From the NCBI GenBank assembly GCA_028285685.1, contig JANQOR010000030.1, positions 1 through 33,873 of the forward strand: 33,873 nt of DNA, given 5' to 3'. The DNA is from Cyclobacteriaceae bacterium (GTDB taxonomy: Bacteria > Bacteroidota > Bacteroidia > Cytophagales > Cyclobacteriaceae). Positions 7,157-14,488 of the stretch are shown in pieces. A program made the translations under genes and the position numbers. The number at the start of each line of letters is the position of its first letter. Position 1 is the stretch's first letter. The notes below the pieces were generated by a model. The model had not been told where the DNA came from. It ran no database searches and saw only the letters and a program-made list of their open reading frames with translations.

Positions 7157-8415
7157 GATTGTAGGTTTTGCAGGATTGTTTCTAATTCGATCGATCGAGA
7201 AGCTTTTAGCAGGACAGTGGTGTTTGAAAAAGTTTGATTGTCAAGATAGTTCGTCAGCTCTGATTTATCAGCAAAATGCATGGAAGTTGAATTCCCTTCT
7301 CCCATCTTCTCACCTATTGTTAAAAGCTCCAATTCTAATTTTTTTGCGTGATTCCTGACTTGCTCATGCTCTTTCTTCGAATTTTCCAATTCATTCATAT
7401 CACCCAGAATGGCGACTTTCCGACCATCCATTTTTGAAAGACTTTCCAGGGCGGCCTTCATCGAATCAGGATTTGCATTGTAGGCATCGAGGATGATGGT
7501 AAGGGATCCTTTTTTGATTATTTGTGAACGTGCATTTTCAGGCACATATGCGGTGACAGCTGAGGATATTAAATCATCAGAGACTTCAAAATGTCTACCG
7601 ACTTTCACAGCAGATGCAATGTTCTCGAAGTTGTAATCTCCTATCATTTGAGTCTTGACCTTATGACTGCCAACTGAAAATTGTACGAAAGGGTTGGCAC
7701 CTAGCAATTTGACATCCTCATCGGGAAAACCCATTGGTTCCACAAACCTCTTTGACATGTTTGACAACACTGGATCATTCAAATTAATGAATACTTGTCC
7801 ACCATTTTTTCTGATATAATCAAACAATTCACTTTTTCCCCTAATAACGCCCTCGAACCCTCCAAAGCCCTCGGTGTGGGCATGGCCAATGTTAGTGATC
7901 AGACCGTGGGTGGGTGCAGCCAGTTCCGAAAGCGCCGCGATTTCGCCGACATGATTAGCTCCCATTTCAATAATTGCAATTTCCACCTGTGGGTGAATAT
8001 GAAGTAAAGTCAGTGGAACACCTATATGATTGTTGAAATTTCCCTTCGTGGCATGGACAATATATTTTTCTGATAGCACTTTGGTAATCAACTCCTTCGT
8101 CGTTGTCTTTCCATTGGATCCAGTAATTGCCAGCACTGGCCGTTTGAACCGTGATCGATGAAATTTTGCAAGCTCCTGCAAGGCCATAAGAGCGTCCTCT
8201 GCTACAATGACCTTATCTTCGGTAGCATAAGACTCATCATCTACAACAGCATAGGAAGCTCCTTTTTTTAATGCCTCAAGGGCGAACTGATTTGCATCGA
8301 AGTTTGGACCACTTATGGCGAAAAAGAGATTTCCTTCCTCGATCGTTCTGGTATCGATGGAAACGCCATTGCTCAACAAAAATCTGGAATACAAGAATTC
8401 TATGAAGTCTCCCAT
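7153..8415 (-). CDS. murF: UDP-N-acetylmuramoyl-tripeptide--D-alanyl-D-alanine ligase
   Basis: A 420-aa Mur ligase that adds the D-Ala-D-Ala dipeptide to the UDP-MurNAc-tripeptide, the last cytoplasmic ligation of peptidoglycan precursor synthesis. The N-terminal substrate domain contains GVSIDTRTIEEGNLFFAISG (about residues 17-36). The ATP-binding P-loop TGSNGKTTTKE lies at about 98-108. The central-domain markers NFNNHIGVPLTLL and EMGANHVGEI follow, and DAYNANPDSM marks the C-terminal domain. The reading frame is open a little further upstream through a TTG, but that TTG is the end of a perfect TAnnTTTG promoter box, so the ATG at 8413-8415 (MGDFIEFLYS) is the start. It overlaps the downstream DUF2461 gene by four bases. 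Length and motifs are normal for the family. Confidence 0.96.
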   Translation of the reverse strand: MGDFIEFLYSRFLLSNGVSIDTRTIEEGNLFFAISGPNFDANQFALEALKKGASYAVVDDESYATEDKVIVAEDALMALQELAKFHRSRFKRPVLAITGSNGKTTTKELITKVLSEKYIVHATKGNFNNHIGVPLTLLHIHPQVEIAIIEMGANHVGEIAALSELAAPTHGLITNIGHAHTEGFGGFEGVIRGKSELFDYIRKNGGQVFINLNDPVLSNMSKRFVEPMGFPDEDVKLLGANPFVQFSVGSHKVKTQMIGDYNFENIASAVKVGRHFEVSDDLISSAVTAYVPENARSQIIKKGSLTIILDAYNANPDSMKAALESLSKMDGRKVAILGDMNELENSKKEHEQVRNHAKKLELELLTIGEKMGEGNSTSMHFADKSELTNYLDNQTFSNTTVLLKASRSIELETILQNLQS

Positions 8416-8421
8416 AGGTGG

Positions 8422-8449
8422 CAAAAGTAAAATGCCTGATGATAGTCAA
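8422..8449 (-). promoter_or_regulatory. murF promoter, -33/-7 type
   Basis: On the minus strand TTG (8447-8449), a 17-base spacer and a perfect TACTTTTG (8422-8429) match the Bacteroidota consensus TTG / TAnnTTTG. Only six bases separate the box from the murF ATG at 8415, so the transcript would begin within a few bases of the start codon. This placement rules out the upstream TTG as a start. Confidence 0.65.
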
Positions 8450-8533
8450 TGGTTCAAAATCAATCAAATCTCTCAATTCCTAATCTTTCATTGGAATTAT
8501 CTATTTCTTTGCATAGGCAATTTCAAAAACGAA

Positions 8534-8713
8534 ATGAATCCAAGAGCACTTCGCTTTTTTGCATCAACTGGTATCTTACTTACACTGTTTCTAAGCGTCT
8601 GGTACCTAATGAAAACCTACCATGAGGGCAATCCCAGATGGATCTTTTTAATCTTGGCGGTTGGCGTGGCTGTGCTATTGGCACAAAATCTCGGTCCTGC
8701 ACGTAGACGTTAA
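8534..8713 (+). CDS. Small two-helix membrane protein, unrecognised
   Basis: A 59-aa protein starting MNPRALRFFASTG and ending LGPARRR. It has two predicted transmembrane helices (about residues 8-24 and 36-51) joined by a short loop (MKTYHEGNPR), with basic residues at both ends that place both termini in the cytoplasm. I do not recognise the family. The frame is open further upstream, with an ATG at about 8430, but that extension runs through the murF promoter and encodes low-complexity sequence, so the ATG at 8534 is preferred. Its stop interlocks with the stop of convergent recR (TTAA at 8710-8713). It is a plausible real gene because its length fills the gap between murF and recR and its hydropathy is coherent. 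Confidence 0.6.
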   Translation: MNPRALRFFASTGILLTLFLSVWYLMKTYHEGNPRWIFLILAVGVAVLLAQNLGPARRR

Positions 8714-9321
8714 TGCTTCTGATTGAATAAAGTTCTTGTGGCGATGCTTCTGCCCAAGGTGATTTCATCGGCGAATTCGAGTTCACTTCCCACCGGAATT
8801 CCTCGGGCGATAGTTGTCACTTTTACCTCATAGTCCTTCAAGAGTTTGGTGATGTAAAACGAGGTAGTATCTCCTTCCATGGTCGCGCTAAGGGCTAAGA
8901 TCACTTCTTTTACCTTATCGTCGATTTTGATTCGTTGGACCAGTGAATCGATATTGACATTTTCAGGACCGATTCCATCCATGGGTGAAATTCTCCCGCC
9001 CAATACATGGAAGAGACCATTGTATTGCCCGGTATTCCTAATAGCCAATACGTCTGGAGTGTCTTCTACCACACATACAATCGATGTGTCGCGGTAGGCT
9101 GTTTGACACGTGCATTCTTCGGTGTCAGCTATTATGTGACAGGTGCTGCAGTACTTTATCTGTTCTCTTAGTTCTCGGATGGAATCTGAAATACCTGATG
9201 TGAATTCTTTTGGCTGCTTTAGCAGATGGAGCACCAATCTCAGTGCTGTCTTTTTTCCTATACCGGGTAACTTAGCAATCTCTTCAACCGCTCTTTTCAC
9301 AAGCTGTGAAGGGTATTCCAT
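8710..9321 (-). CDS. recR: Recombination mediator protein RecR
   Basis: A 203-aa RecR, the partner of RecO and RecF that loads RecA on SSB-coated gapped DNA. An N-terminal helix-hairpin-helix is at about residues 13-30 (KLPGIGKKTALRLVLHLL). A cysteine zinc motif is at residues 58-72, a Toprim domain (IVCVVEDTPDVLAIRNTGQY) starts at about 81, and the conserved LGGRISPMDGIGPENV is at about 107-122. The C-terminal GIPVGSELEFADEITLGRS is typical. The zinc motif is Cys58-x2-Cys61-x8-Cys70-x-Cys72, one residue shorter in the second knuckle than the usual CxxC. The ATG directly abuts the clpS stop codon, so clpS-recR form one transcription unit. Confidence 0.96.
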   Translation of the reverse strand: MEYPSQLVKRAVEEIAKLPGIGKKTALRLVLHLLKQPKEFTSGISDSIRELREQIKYCSTCHIIADTEECTCQTAYRDTSIVCVVEDTPDVLAIRNTGQYNGLFHVLGGRISPMDGIGPENVNIDSLVQRIKIDDKVKEVILALSATMEGDTTSFYITKLLKDYEVKVTTIARGIPVGSELEFADEITLGRSIATRTLFNQKH

Positions 9322-9603
9322 TTAGACAATGGAAGCTTTAATGCCCGCAGATGAGATGCCTTCTCTCATAGGTTTTAATTCCTCGTACATGCCTTTCTTC
9401 ACAGAGCATTTTCCTTTGTAGTGAATGAGGTAGGTGCACTGCTCTGCCTGAGTCGTATCGTGCTTGCAAACCTTAATCAAGGTTTGAATGACATGTTCAA
9501 AGGTGTTAAAATCATCATTGTAAACCATCAAATCACGAACTCCTTCAATGGTGATGTCTTCTTCAACACGGATATCCTCTTCTATATCAAAATCTTCCGC
9601 CAT
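9322..9603 (-). CDS. clpS: ATP-dependent Clp protease adaptor ClpS
   Basis: A 93-aa ClpS, the N-degron adaptor that binds the ClpA/ClpC N-domain and delivers substrates with N-terminal bulky hydrophobic residues. The conserved core is visible: LMVYNDDFNTFEHVIQTL (about residues 25-42), then the TTQAEQCTYLIHYKGKCSVKKG region (about 50-71) and a C-terminal LKPMREGISSAGIKASIV. An acidic N-terminal tail (EDFDIEEDIRVEEDI) precedes the core, as expected. It is the first gene of a clpS-recR unit with zero spacing, and a perfect TAnnTTTG box lies 16 bases upstream. Confidence 0.95.
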   Translation of the reverse strand: MAEDFDIEEDIRVEEDITIEGVRDLMVYNDDFNTFEHVIQTLIKVCKHDTTQAEQCTYLIHYKGKCSVKKGMYEELKPMREGISSAGIKASIV

Positions 9604-9619
9604 TTCTTTAGATTTTCTA

Positions 9620-9646
9620 CAAAACTAAGCATTGCAATAAAATCAA
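9620..9646 (-). promoter_or_regulatory. clpS-recR promoter, -7 type
   Basis: A perfect TAGTTTTG (9620-9627, minus strand) sits 16 bases before the clpS ATG. A TTG at 9644-9646 lies 16 bases further upstream, just under the usual 17-23 base spacing. The divergent sodium symporter gene begins at 9693, so this 89-base gap serves both directions. Confidence 0.5.
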
Positions 9647-9692
9647 CCATGGAATGTAATTTGCAAATCTAATTTTTAAAGTAACTAGACCT

Positions 9693-11135
9693 ATGAGTCC
9701 ATTCCTGGTCGGAGCCATAATTCTCGGCTATTTTCTTCTTTTAATTGCTATATCCTGGATCACAACCAAGAACTCTGCAGGGAATGATTTCTACACTGCA
9801 AGCCGACAGTCCAAGTGGTACCTTGTGGCGTTCGGGATGATTGGAGCTTCCTTATCAGGGGTCACCTTTATCTCGGTACCTGGCGAGGTTGCCAACTCAA
9901 ACTTCTATTACTTTCAGGTAGTATTAGGCTATCTGGTTGGCTATTTAGTGATCGCTCAAGTCTTACTACCACTTTATTATAGGCTAAATCTCGTCTCGAT
10001 TTACACCTACCTGGAAGAGCGATTTGGCTTTTGGTCCTATAAATCCGGAGCTTTCTTTTTCCTTTTCAGCCGTGTTATTCAGGCCTCCTTTCGATTGTTT
10101 CTTGTGGCAGGTGTACTACAAATCGCCTTCTTTGATGCCTTCAATCTTCCATTTTGGGTTTCTGTCATCACCACCATACTGCTTATCTGGCTATACACTT
10201 TCCGCGGTGGAATCAAAACGATCGTCTGGACGGACACTTTGCAAACTACATTCATGATCCTGGCTGTGATCATCAGTATTGTGGTGATTAAAGACGAGCT
10301 AAGTCTCACCTGGACTGAACTAAATGCAAATCTCTTTGCGGATAGTCGAACCGCCATTTTCAACTGGGAATGGGCAAGTGGACGAAATTTTTTCAAACAA
10401 TTTTTCTCAGGAGCATTTATCGCTATCGTGATGACTGGGCTTGATCAGGATATGATGCAGAAGAATCTGACTTGTAGAAACATTGGTGAAGCCCAAAAGA
10501 ATATCTTCTGGTTTTGTGTCATTCTGGTCATTGTGAACTTCATGTTTCTAAGTCTTGGGGTTTTGCTCTACCAATTTGCAGAGGCCAAGGCAATCAGTCT
10601 TCCAGCCAGAACCGACAATGTGTTCCCGTTGTTGGCTGTAAATGAATTTTCAATGATTGCCGCAATCACTTTTCTTCTTGGGATTACAGCAGCCGCGTAT
10701 TCGAGTGCAGACTCTGCACTAACAGCCCTGACCACCTCTTTTTGTGTGGATTTCCTGGGATTTAAGCCGGAGAACTACGAAAAGAGAAAAAAGCTGCGTA
10801 TGACCGTTCATCTCGGCTTTTCCATTTTACTGTTCTTTGTAATTCTAATTTTCCATGCGATAAACGATCAAAGTGTCATCAACGCAATATTCATTGCCGC
10901 GGGATACACGTACGGTCCATTACTTGGCCTTTTCGGTTTTGGAATACTCACGAAACTGAAGCTGAAGGACAAATATGTTCCCTGGATCTGTTTTGCTTCA
11001 CCAGTACTTAGCTACATCATCAATTTAAATTCAGAAGCCTGGATGGGTGGATACAAATTCGGCTTTGAGATCTTGATTCTCAATGGCGCACTAACTTTTC
11101 TTGGTCTTTTTTTAATTAGAAGAGAGTCATCGTAA
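9693..11135 (+). CDS. Sodium:solute symporter (SSS family)
   Basis: A 480-aa polytopic membrane protein with about 13 hydrophobic helices, the usual number for the SSS family (PutP/SGLT fold). Family markers are the early DFYTASRQSKWYLVAFGMIGASLSG segment (about residues 31-55, in parts), FISVPGEV, the TFRGGIKTIVWTDTLQ stretch (about 169-184) and GLDQDMMQKNLTCRN (about 248-262). The SSADSALTALTTSFCVDF segment (about 340-357) matches the conserved transmembrane region that lines one sodium site. The substrate cannot be told from sequence alone. It is followed after 11 bases by an exported protein of unknown function that is probably cotranscribed. Confidence 0.92.
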   Translation: MSPFLVGAIILGYFLLLIAISWITTKNSAGNDFYTASRQSKWYLVAFGMIGASLSGVTFISVPGEVANSNFYYFQVVLGYLVGYLVIAQVLLPLYYRLNLVSIYTYLEERFGFWSYKSGAFFFLFSRVIQASFRLFLVAGVLQIAFFDAFNLPFWVSVITTILLIWLYTFRGGIKTIVWTDTLQTTFMILAVIISIVVIKDELSLTWTELNANLFADSRTAIFNWEWASGRNFFKQFFSGAFIAIVMTGLDQDMMQKNLTCRNIGEAQKNIFWFCVILVIVNFMFLSLGVLLYQFAEAKAISLPARTDNVFPLLAVNEFSMIAAITFLLGITAAAYSSADSALTALTTSFCVDFLGFKPENYEKRKKLRMTVHLGFSILLFFVILIFHAINDQSVINAIFIAAGYTYGPLLGLFGFGILTKLKLKDKYVPWICFASPVLSYIINLNSEAWMGGYKFGFEILILNGALTFLGLFLIRRESS

Positions 11136-11146
11136 TTTTACTAGAG

Positions 11147-12331
11147 ATGAAAAAGCTAGTGCTCACAATTTTCTGGATCGTCACTGCGCTTGCCATACAA
11201 GCTCAAAAATTGCAAGTGACCGACTTTGCTTTCTTCAATGATTTCAGGACTCCAACAAGTGCTAATTTGCCAGATTTTTTTAATGAAAAACCCGAAAGCT
11301 TAGACAAGCTCAAATCCACCTTAGTTTCGGTTTTGAAAGAAAAGTATGCTGTTGACGAGTCTGTTTTCAATGAGAAAAGTATTTCGTTTAATGACAAGGA
11401 AAATGAAGTCAGCCCAAGCAAATCGTATAAGGAAAACCACAAGTCGTTGATTAAGAAAGGTGGCTTTGATTATTACCTGTCTTTGATCAGTAGCATTTCA
11501 CCTTCCAGTGGTCAAAAATATGCGTTTGAGGTCCAAGTCAAGCTTGCCAATGGAAAGGGGAAGAAGGTTTACAACAATTCTTTCGAGGTCCCTTTTTCCA
11601 CAATGTTCAGAAATGACAACATTACAACTTCAGATCTGCTCTTAGCGGACGATTTCTACGCCCTCTTTGAATTTGCCATCAACAAAGTATTTCAAGAGAC
11701 TAAAGAAAAAGTAGACCCAAGAAACTTCTACCGGCCAATAGATCCACAATTTGAGGACTTTATCGGAAGCTCTTCTACTTATCAACTTATGAGCTACGCC
11801 TCTCAGAATCCCGTTCTAAAGGATGAGGAAGGAAGCGAAATAACGATTCGAATCAGAGGTGGCAGTGAATCTGAAATTGATATAACGAACGCTAATGAAG
11901 GCTTACTCTTAATGGGAGAGCGAATAAACGCCCCCATTGTAACCAGCGTTAAGAATCCCATGGTGAAAGATCTTTGGACGACCTTGGTTCAAGGTAAATC
12001 CAACAGTGGTTTTGAAGAGTTGAATTTAGCGCCATCCGCTGATATCCATCTACAAATTGGTAATCAGGAGAATATATTCTTCAGATTGATCAACGGACGA
12101 CTTACAGGGAGATTAGATTCGAAAACGTACATGGTGAGTTTCGAACCAAGCGCACGTTTGATGAGGATATTTGTGGATCAAGAGTTAGTTGCTTTATCTC
12201 AACCACTAGAAACAGGAGAGGGTCGCGATTTAAAGTTTTTCTATAATGGTCCTCAGGAAAATTTTGCAAAAGCGCTGAACCTGCATCAAATCTATTTCCA
12301 TTCAATCAACGAGCTGGAGAAGGAAGGTTAG
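11147..12331 (+). CDS. Exported protein of unknown function
   Basis: A 394-aa protein with an N-terminal signal peptide (about residues 1-19, cut near IQAQ) and no other transmembrane helix. I do not recognise a family. The body is hydrophilic and Lys/Ser-rich in the first half. It has two recognisable neutral stretches, ADDFYALFEFAINKVFQ (about 165-181) and DSKTYMVSFEPSARLMRIF (about 324-342), the latter predicted beta-rich. The location is probably periplasmic. It follows the sodium:solute symporter gene by 11 bases and may be an accessory factor or simply share a transcript. Its TAG stop interlocks with that of the convergent alkyltransferase-like gene (12328-12331). Confidence 0.8.
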   Translation: MKKLVLTIFWIVTALAIQAQKLQVTDFAFFNDFRTPTSANLPDFFNEKPESLDKLKSTLVSVLKEKYAVDESVFNEKSISFNDKENEVSPSKSYKENHKSLIKKGGFDYYLSLISSISPSSGQKYAFEVQVKLANGKGKKVYNNSFEVPFSTMFRNDNITTSDLLLADDFYALFEFAINKVFQETKEKVDPRNFYRPIDPQFEDFIGSSSTYQLMSYASQNPVLKDEEGSEITIRIRGGSESEIDITNANEGLLLMGERINAPIVTSVKNPMVKDLWTTLVQGKSNSGFEELNLAPSADIHLQIGNQENIFFRLINGRLTGRLDSKTYMVSFEPSARLMRIFVDQELVALSQPLETGEGRDLKFFYNGPQENFAKALNLHQIYFHSINELEKEG

Positions 12332-12660
12332 AGTCCCAGTTCCTTGACAGGATCCCAGTAGATAGAGTCAAAATCTACCACCCGATCATTCTTTACCTCC
12401 ACACCATCTTCCCTTAGTAACTCCTCCATTCTGGTTTCGGTAGCAAAGTGATGTTTGCCCGTCAGGAGCCCATTCCTGTTAACAACTCTTTGAGCAGGCA
12501 CCTCCGAATCCAGGTGAGCCTGGTTCATTGCCCATCCAACCATTCTTGCTGAGCTCTTAAGTCCAAGATATGCTGCAATTGCACCATAGGACGTGACACG
12601 ACCCTTAGGTATCAGTTTTGCTACTTCAAATACGTCCTGGAAGAAGGAAGTTTTATCCAT
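12328..12660 (-). CDS. Alkyltransferase-like protein (MGMT DNA-binding fold, no active Cys)
   Basis: A 110-aa protein equal to the C-terminal DNA-binding domain of O6-alkylguanine-DNA alkyltransferases. The winged-helix markers GRVTSYGAIAAYLGL (about residues 20-34) and SARMVGWAMNQ (about 37-47, with the nucleotide-flipping Arg) are present. The site that in true alkyltransferases is PCHRV reads PAQRV at 55-59, so the methyl-accepting Cys is Ala56. This is the hallmark of ATL proteins, which bind O6-alkylguanine and hand it to nucleotide excision repair rather than repairing it directly. The start lies one base after the stop of the upstream 12662-13099 gene. The fold call is firm; the repair role is by family analogy. 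Confidence 0.9.
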   Translation of the reverse strand: MDKTSFFQDVFEVAKLIPKGRVTSYGAIAAYLGLKSSARMVGWAMNQAHLDSEVPAQRVVNRNGLLTGKHHFATETRMEELLREDGVEVKNDRVVDFDSIYWDPVKELGL

Positions 12661-12661
12661 A

Positions 12662-13099
12662 TTATAATTTCACAATCGTACTGTTTCTCAGGATATAGAA
12701 TAGTTGCAAGGGATTATCTGAATTCAGTTCTAATTCACCCTCAACCCTGACCTTTTTGTCCGTAAAAGCAAAATCATTCTCGGAAAAAACTTCTACCACG
12801 GTTTCAGGTCCAGCTCCTCCACAAAAAAAACATGACTGGTACGGAAATCTAGATAGTACAAAATACTCTTGCTTTACGTCCTGTTCCAAGGGAATTATAA
12901 AGCCTTCCAACACGATGTTGGATCCCTCTCTTACAATTATTTGCCCTGGAAAAATCGGCTTGTCTATTTCGGCATCCATAAACTCATCATATTCCTTCTT
13001 GATCTCCACTGCAGAGAGCAACTCCCATCCTGAAACAGGCGTTTGAAGGATCACAGATACAAACAGTAAGAGCATATTTATGGTTAGCTTATGTAACAT
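12662..13099 (-). CDS. Small exported protein with CxxC motif, DUF3299-like
   Basis: A 145-aa protein from the ATG at 13097-13099. A longer reading from a TTG would begin inside a perfect TAnnTTTG promoter box and is rejected. A hydrophobic signal segment covers about residues 5-22. The conserved core is NIVLEGFIIPLEQD (about 61-74) and RFPYQSCFFCGGAGPE (84-99), with Cys90 and Cys93. It ends in a beta-rich part with VRVEGELELN and LFYILRNS. This matches a group of small exported proteins related to DUF3299, in which the Cys-rich segment may bind metal or redox partners; the function is unknown. It leads a two-gene unit with the ATL gene. Confidence 0.75.
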   Translation of the reverse strand: MLHKLTINMLLLFVSVILQTPVSGWELLSAVEIKKEYDEFMDAEIDKPIFPGQIIVREGSNIVLEGFIIPLEQDVKQEYFVLSRFPYQSCFFCGGAGPETVVEVFSENDFAFTDKKVRVEGELELNSDNPLQLFYILRNSTIVKL

Positions 13100-13108
13100 T
13101 TGACCAAC

Positions 13109-13116
13109 CAAAACTA
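13109..13116 (-). promoter_or_regulatory. -7 promoter box of the exported Cys-motif gene
   Basis: A perfect TAGTTTTG on the minus strand lies nine bases before the ATG at 13099. I found no TTG at an acceptable -33 distance, so the evidence is the -7 box and its position alone. On the opposite strand of the same 91-base divergent gap a weaker TACTTTAG (13165-13172) lies 18 bases before the ABC ATPase ATG. Confidence 0.45.
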
Positions 13117-13190
13117 TCTAAAAAACGTGTTAGTCTTTGATCGTAACAATCGATTAAGATTTTTTACTTTAGCCAAACAAAATACATGAG

Positions 13191-13904
13191 ATGAGCAGCA
13201 TTATTTCTACCACTGAAATATCCAAGAAATACGTAATGGGTAGCGAGGTTATTATGGCCTTGAAATCCATTTCAATTAGTATTGATAAAGGTGAGTATGT
13301 AGCGTTCATGGGACCTTCAGGATCAGGTAAATCCACGCTCATGAATATCATCGGATGTCTTGATACACCGACGAGCGGTACTTATATACTCAACAACAAT
13401 GATGTCAGTGATCTCACAGAGAATGAACTTGCAGAGATTCGAAATAAGGAAATAGGGTTTGTGTTCCAGACCTTTAATCTTTTACCTAGAGCCACAGCGC
13501 TGGAAAATGTTGCGTTACCACTTGTTTATGCTGGCCTTAACAGTTATGACAGAGAAGAGAAGGCTATGACGGCATTAGCAAATGTCGGCCTTGATGATAG
13601 GGCGCATCATAAGCCCAATGAACTATCAGGTGGACAGAGACAACGAGTCGCGATTGCTCGTGCGCTGGTAAACGATCCCAGTATCATACTTGCAGACGAG
13701 CCAACTGGTAACCTGGATTCGAAGACTTCATACGGTATCATGGATCTGTTCCAGGAGTTGCATGACGGTGGAAACACGATCATCATGGTAACACATGAAG
13801 AGGATATCGCTGAATATTCTCATAGGATTATTAGACTGAGAGATGGTCTTATAGAATCTGATGAAGTCAATAAAAATGTTCGCAAATCTGAAGTTGTGGC
13901 ATGA
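13191..13904 (+). CDS. ABC transporter ATP-binding protein (LolD/MacB type)
   Basis: A 237-aa ATPase subunit with Walker [10 protein letters not shown] at residues 41-49, Q-loop [10 protein letters not shown] at 91-100, signature LSGGQRQR at 145-152, Walker B ILADEPTG at 166-173 and the H-loop in MVTHEED. The [12 protein letters not shown] motif after the Q-loop is typical of the LolD/MacB/FtsE type VII group, whose permeases act on lipoproteins or periplasmic substrates rather than importing solutes. No permease gene is adjacent. Its last codons overlap the cobalamin adenosyltransferase gene in an ATGA arrangement. Cytoplasmic face of the inner membrane; substrate unknown. Confidence 0.93.
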   Translation: MSSIISTTEISKKYVMGSEVIMALKSISISIDKGEYVAFMGPSGSGKSTLMNIIGCLDTPTSGTYILNNNDVSDLTENELAEIRNKEIGFVFQTFNLLPRATALENVALPLVYAGLNSYDREEKAMTALANVGLDDRAHHKPNELSGGQRQRVAIARALVNDPSIILADEPTGNLDSKTSYGIMDLFQELHDGGNTIIMVTHEEDIAEYSHRIIRLRDGLIESDEVNKNVRKSEVVA

Positions 13905-14461
13905 GCGCCAAACTTTATACTAAAACTGGCGATAAAGGAACCACTTCACTATTAGGAGGAAAAAAAGTACCAAAATCTGCTCTAAGGATCGAGGCTTATG
14001 GTAATGTCGATGAGCTAAATTCATTCCTAGGCCTACTAAAAGATCAATCCGACGTTGAAAATCGATTAAAACAGCAGATTTACTGGATCCAGGAACACCT
14101 ATTCTCTATTGGAAGCTTACTAGCTACTGAACCCGGCTTTTCCGGATTCGAACTGCCAAAAATCACGGACACGGAAGTAAGTCAGCTTGAGGTCTGGATC
14201 GATAAATTCGACAGTGAACTACCCGCTCTTAAGAACTTTATCCTCCCCGGCGGTCACCAGGCAGTCTCCATAAGCCATGTTTGTCGAAGCGTATGCCGAA
14301 GAGCTGAAAGATCTATCATCGCATTAGGGAATGAGGAAGACATAGATGAAGTGATTATACGTTTCGTCAATAGGTTGTCGGATTATTTATTCATCTTTGC
14401 ACGTGTTATTGGGAAGCAATTAGATGTAGCTGAAACTCCCTGGTCTCCCAATGCTGAGTAA
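13901..14461 (+). CDS. Cob(I)alamin adenosyltransferase, PduO type
   Basis: A 186-aa five-helix ATR that transfers the adenosyl group of ATP to cob(I)alamin, making coenzyme B12. The N-terminal ATP-binding motif [15 protein letters not shown] is at about residues 6-20. [16 protein letters not shown] is at about 29-44. The C-terminal helix signature [16 protein letters not shown] is at about 124-139, followed by [13 protein letters not shown]. The length is normal for PduO-type enzymes. No other cobalamin gene is in the window, so the organism probably salvages the cofactor. The start overlaps the ABC ATPase stop by four bases and ilvE follows after 27 bases. Confidence 0.95.
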   Translation: MSAKLYTKTGDKGTTSLLGGKKVPKSALRIEAYGNVDELNSFLGLLKDQSDVENRLKQQIYWIQEHLFSIGSLLATEPGFSGFELPKITDTEVSQLEVWIDKFDSELPALKNFILPGGHQAVSISHVCRSVCRRAERSIIALGNEEDIDEVIIRFVNRLSDYLFIFARVIGKQLDVAETPWSPNAE

Positions 14462-14488
14462 CTAGGATATCTAAACTATTTTTTAAGA

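Noticed and set aside
8315-8533. N-terminal extension of the 59-aa membrane protein back to 8315 or about 8430
   Set aside because: It overlaps murF and its promoter on the opposite strand and adds no recognisable domain. The ATG at 8534 gives a coherent two-helix protein.
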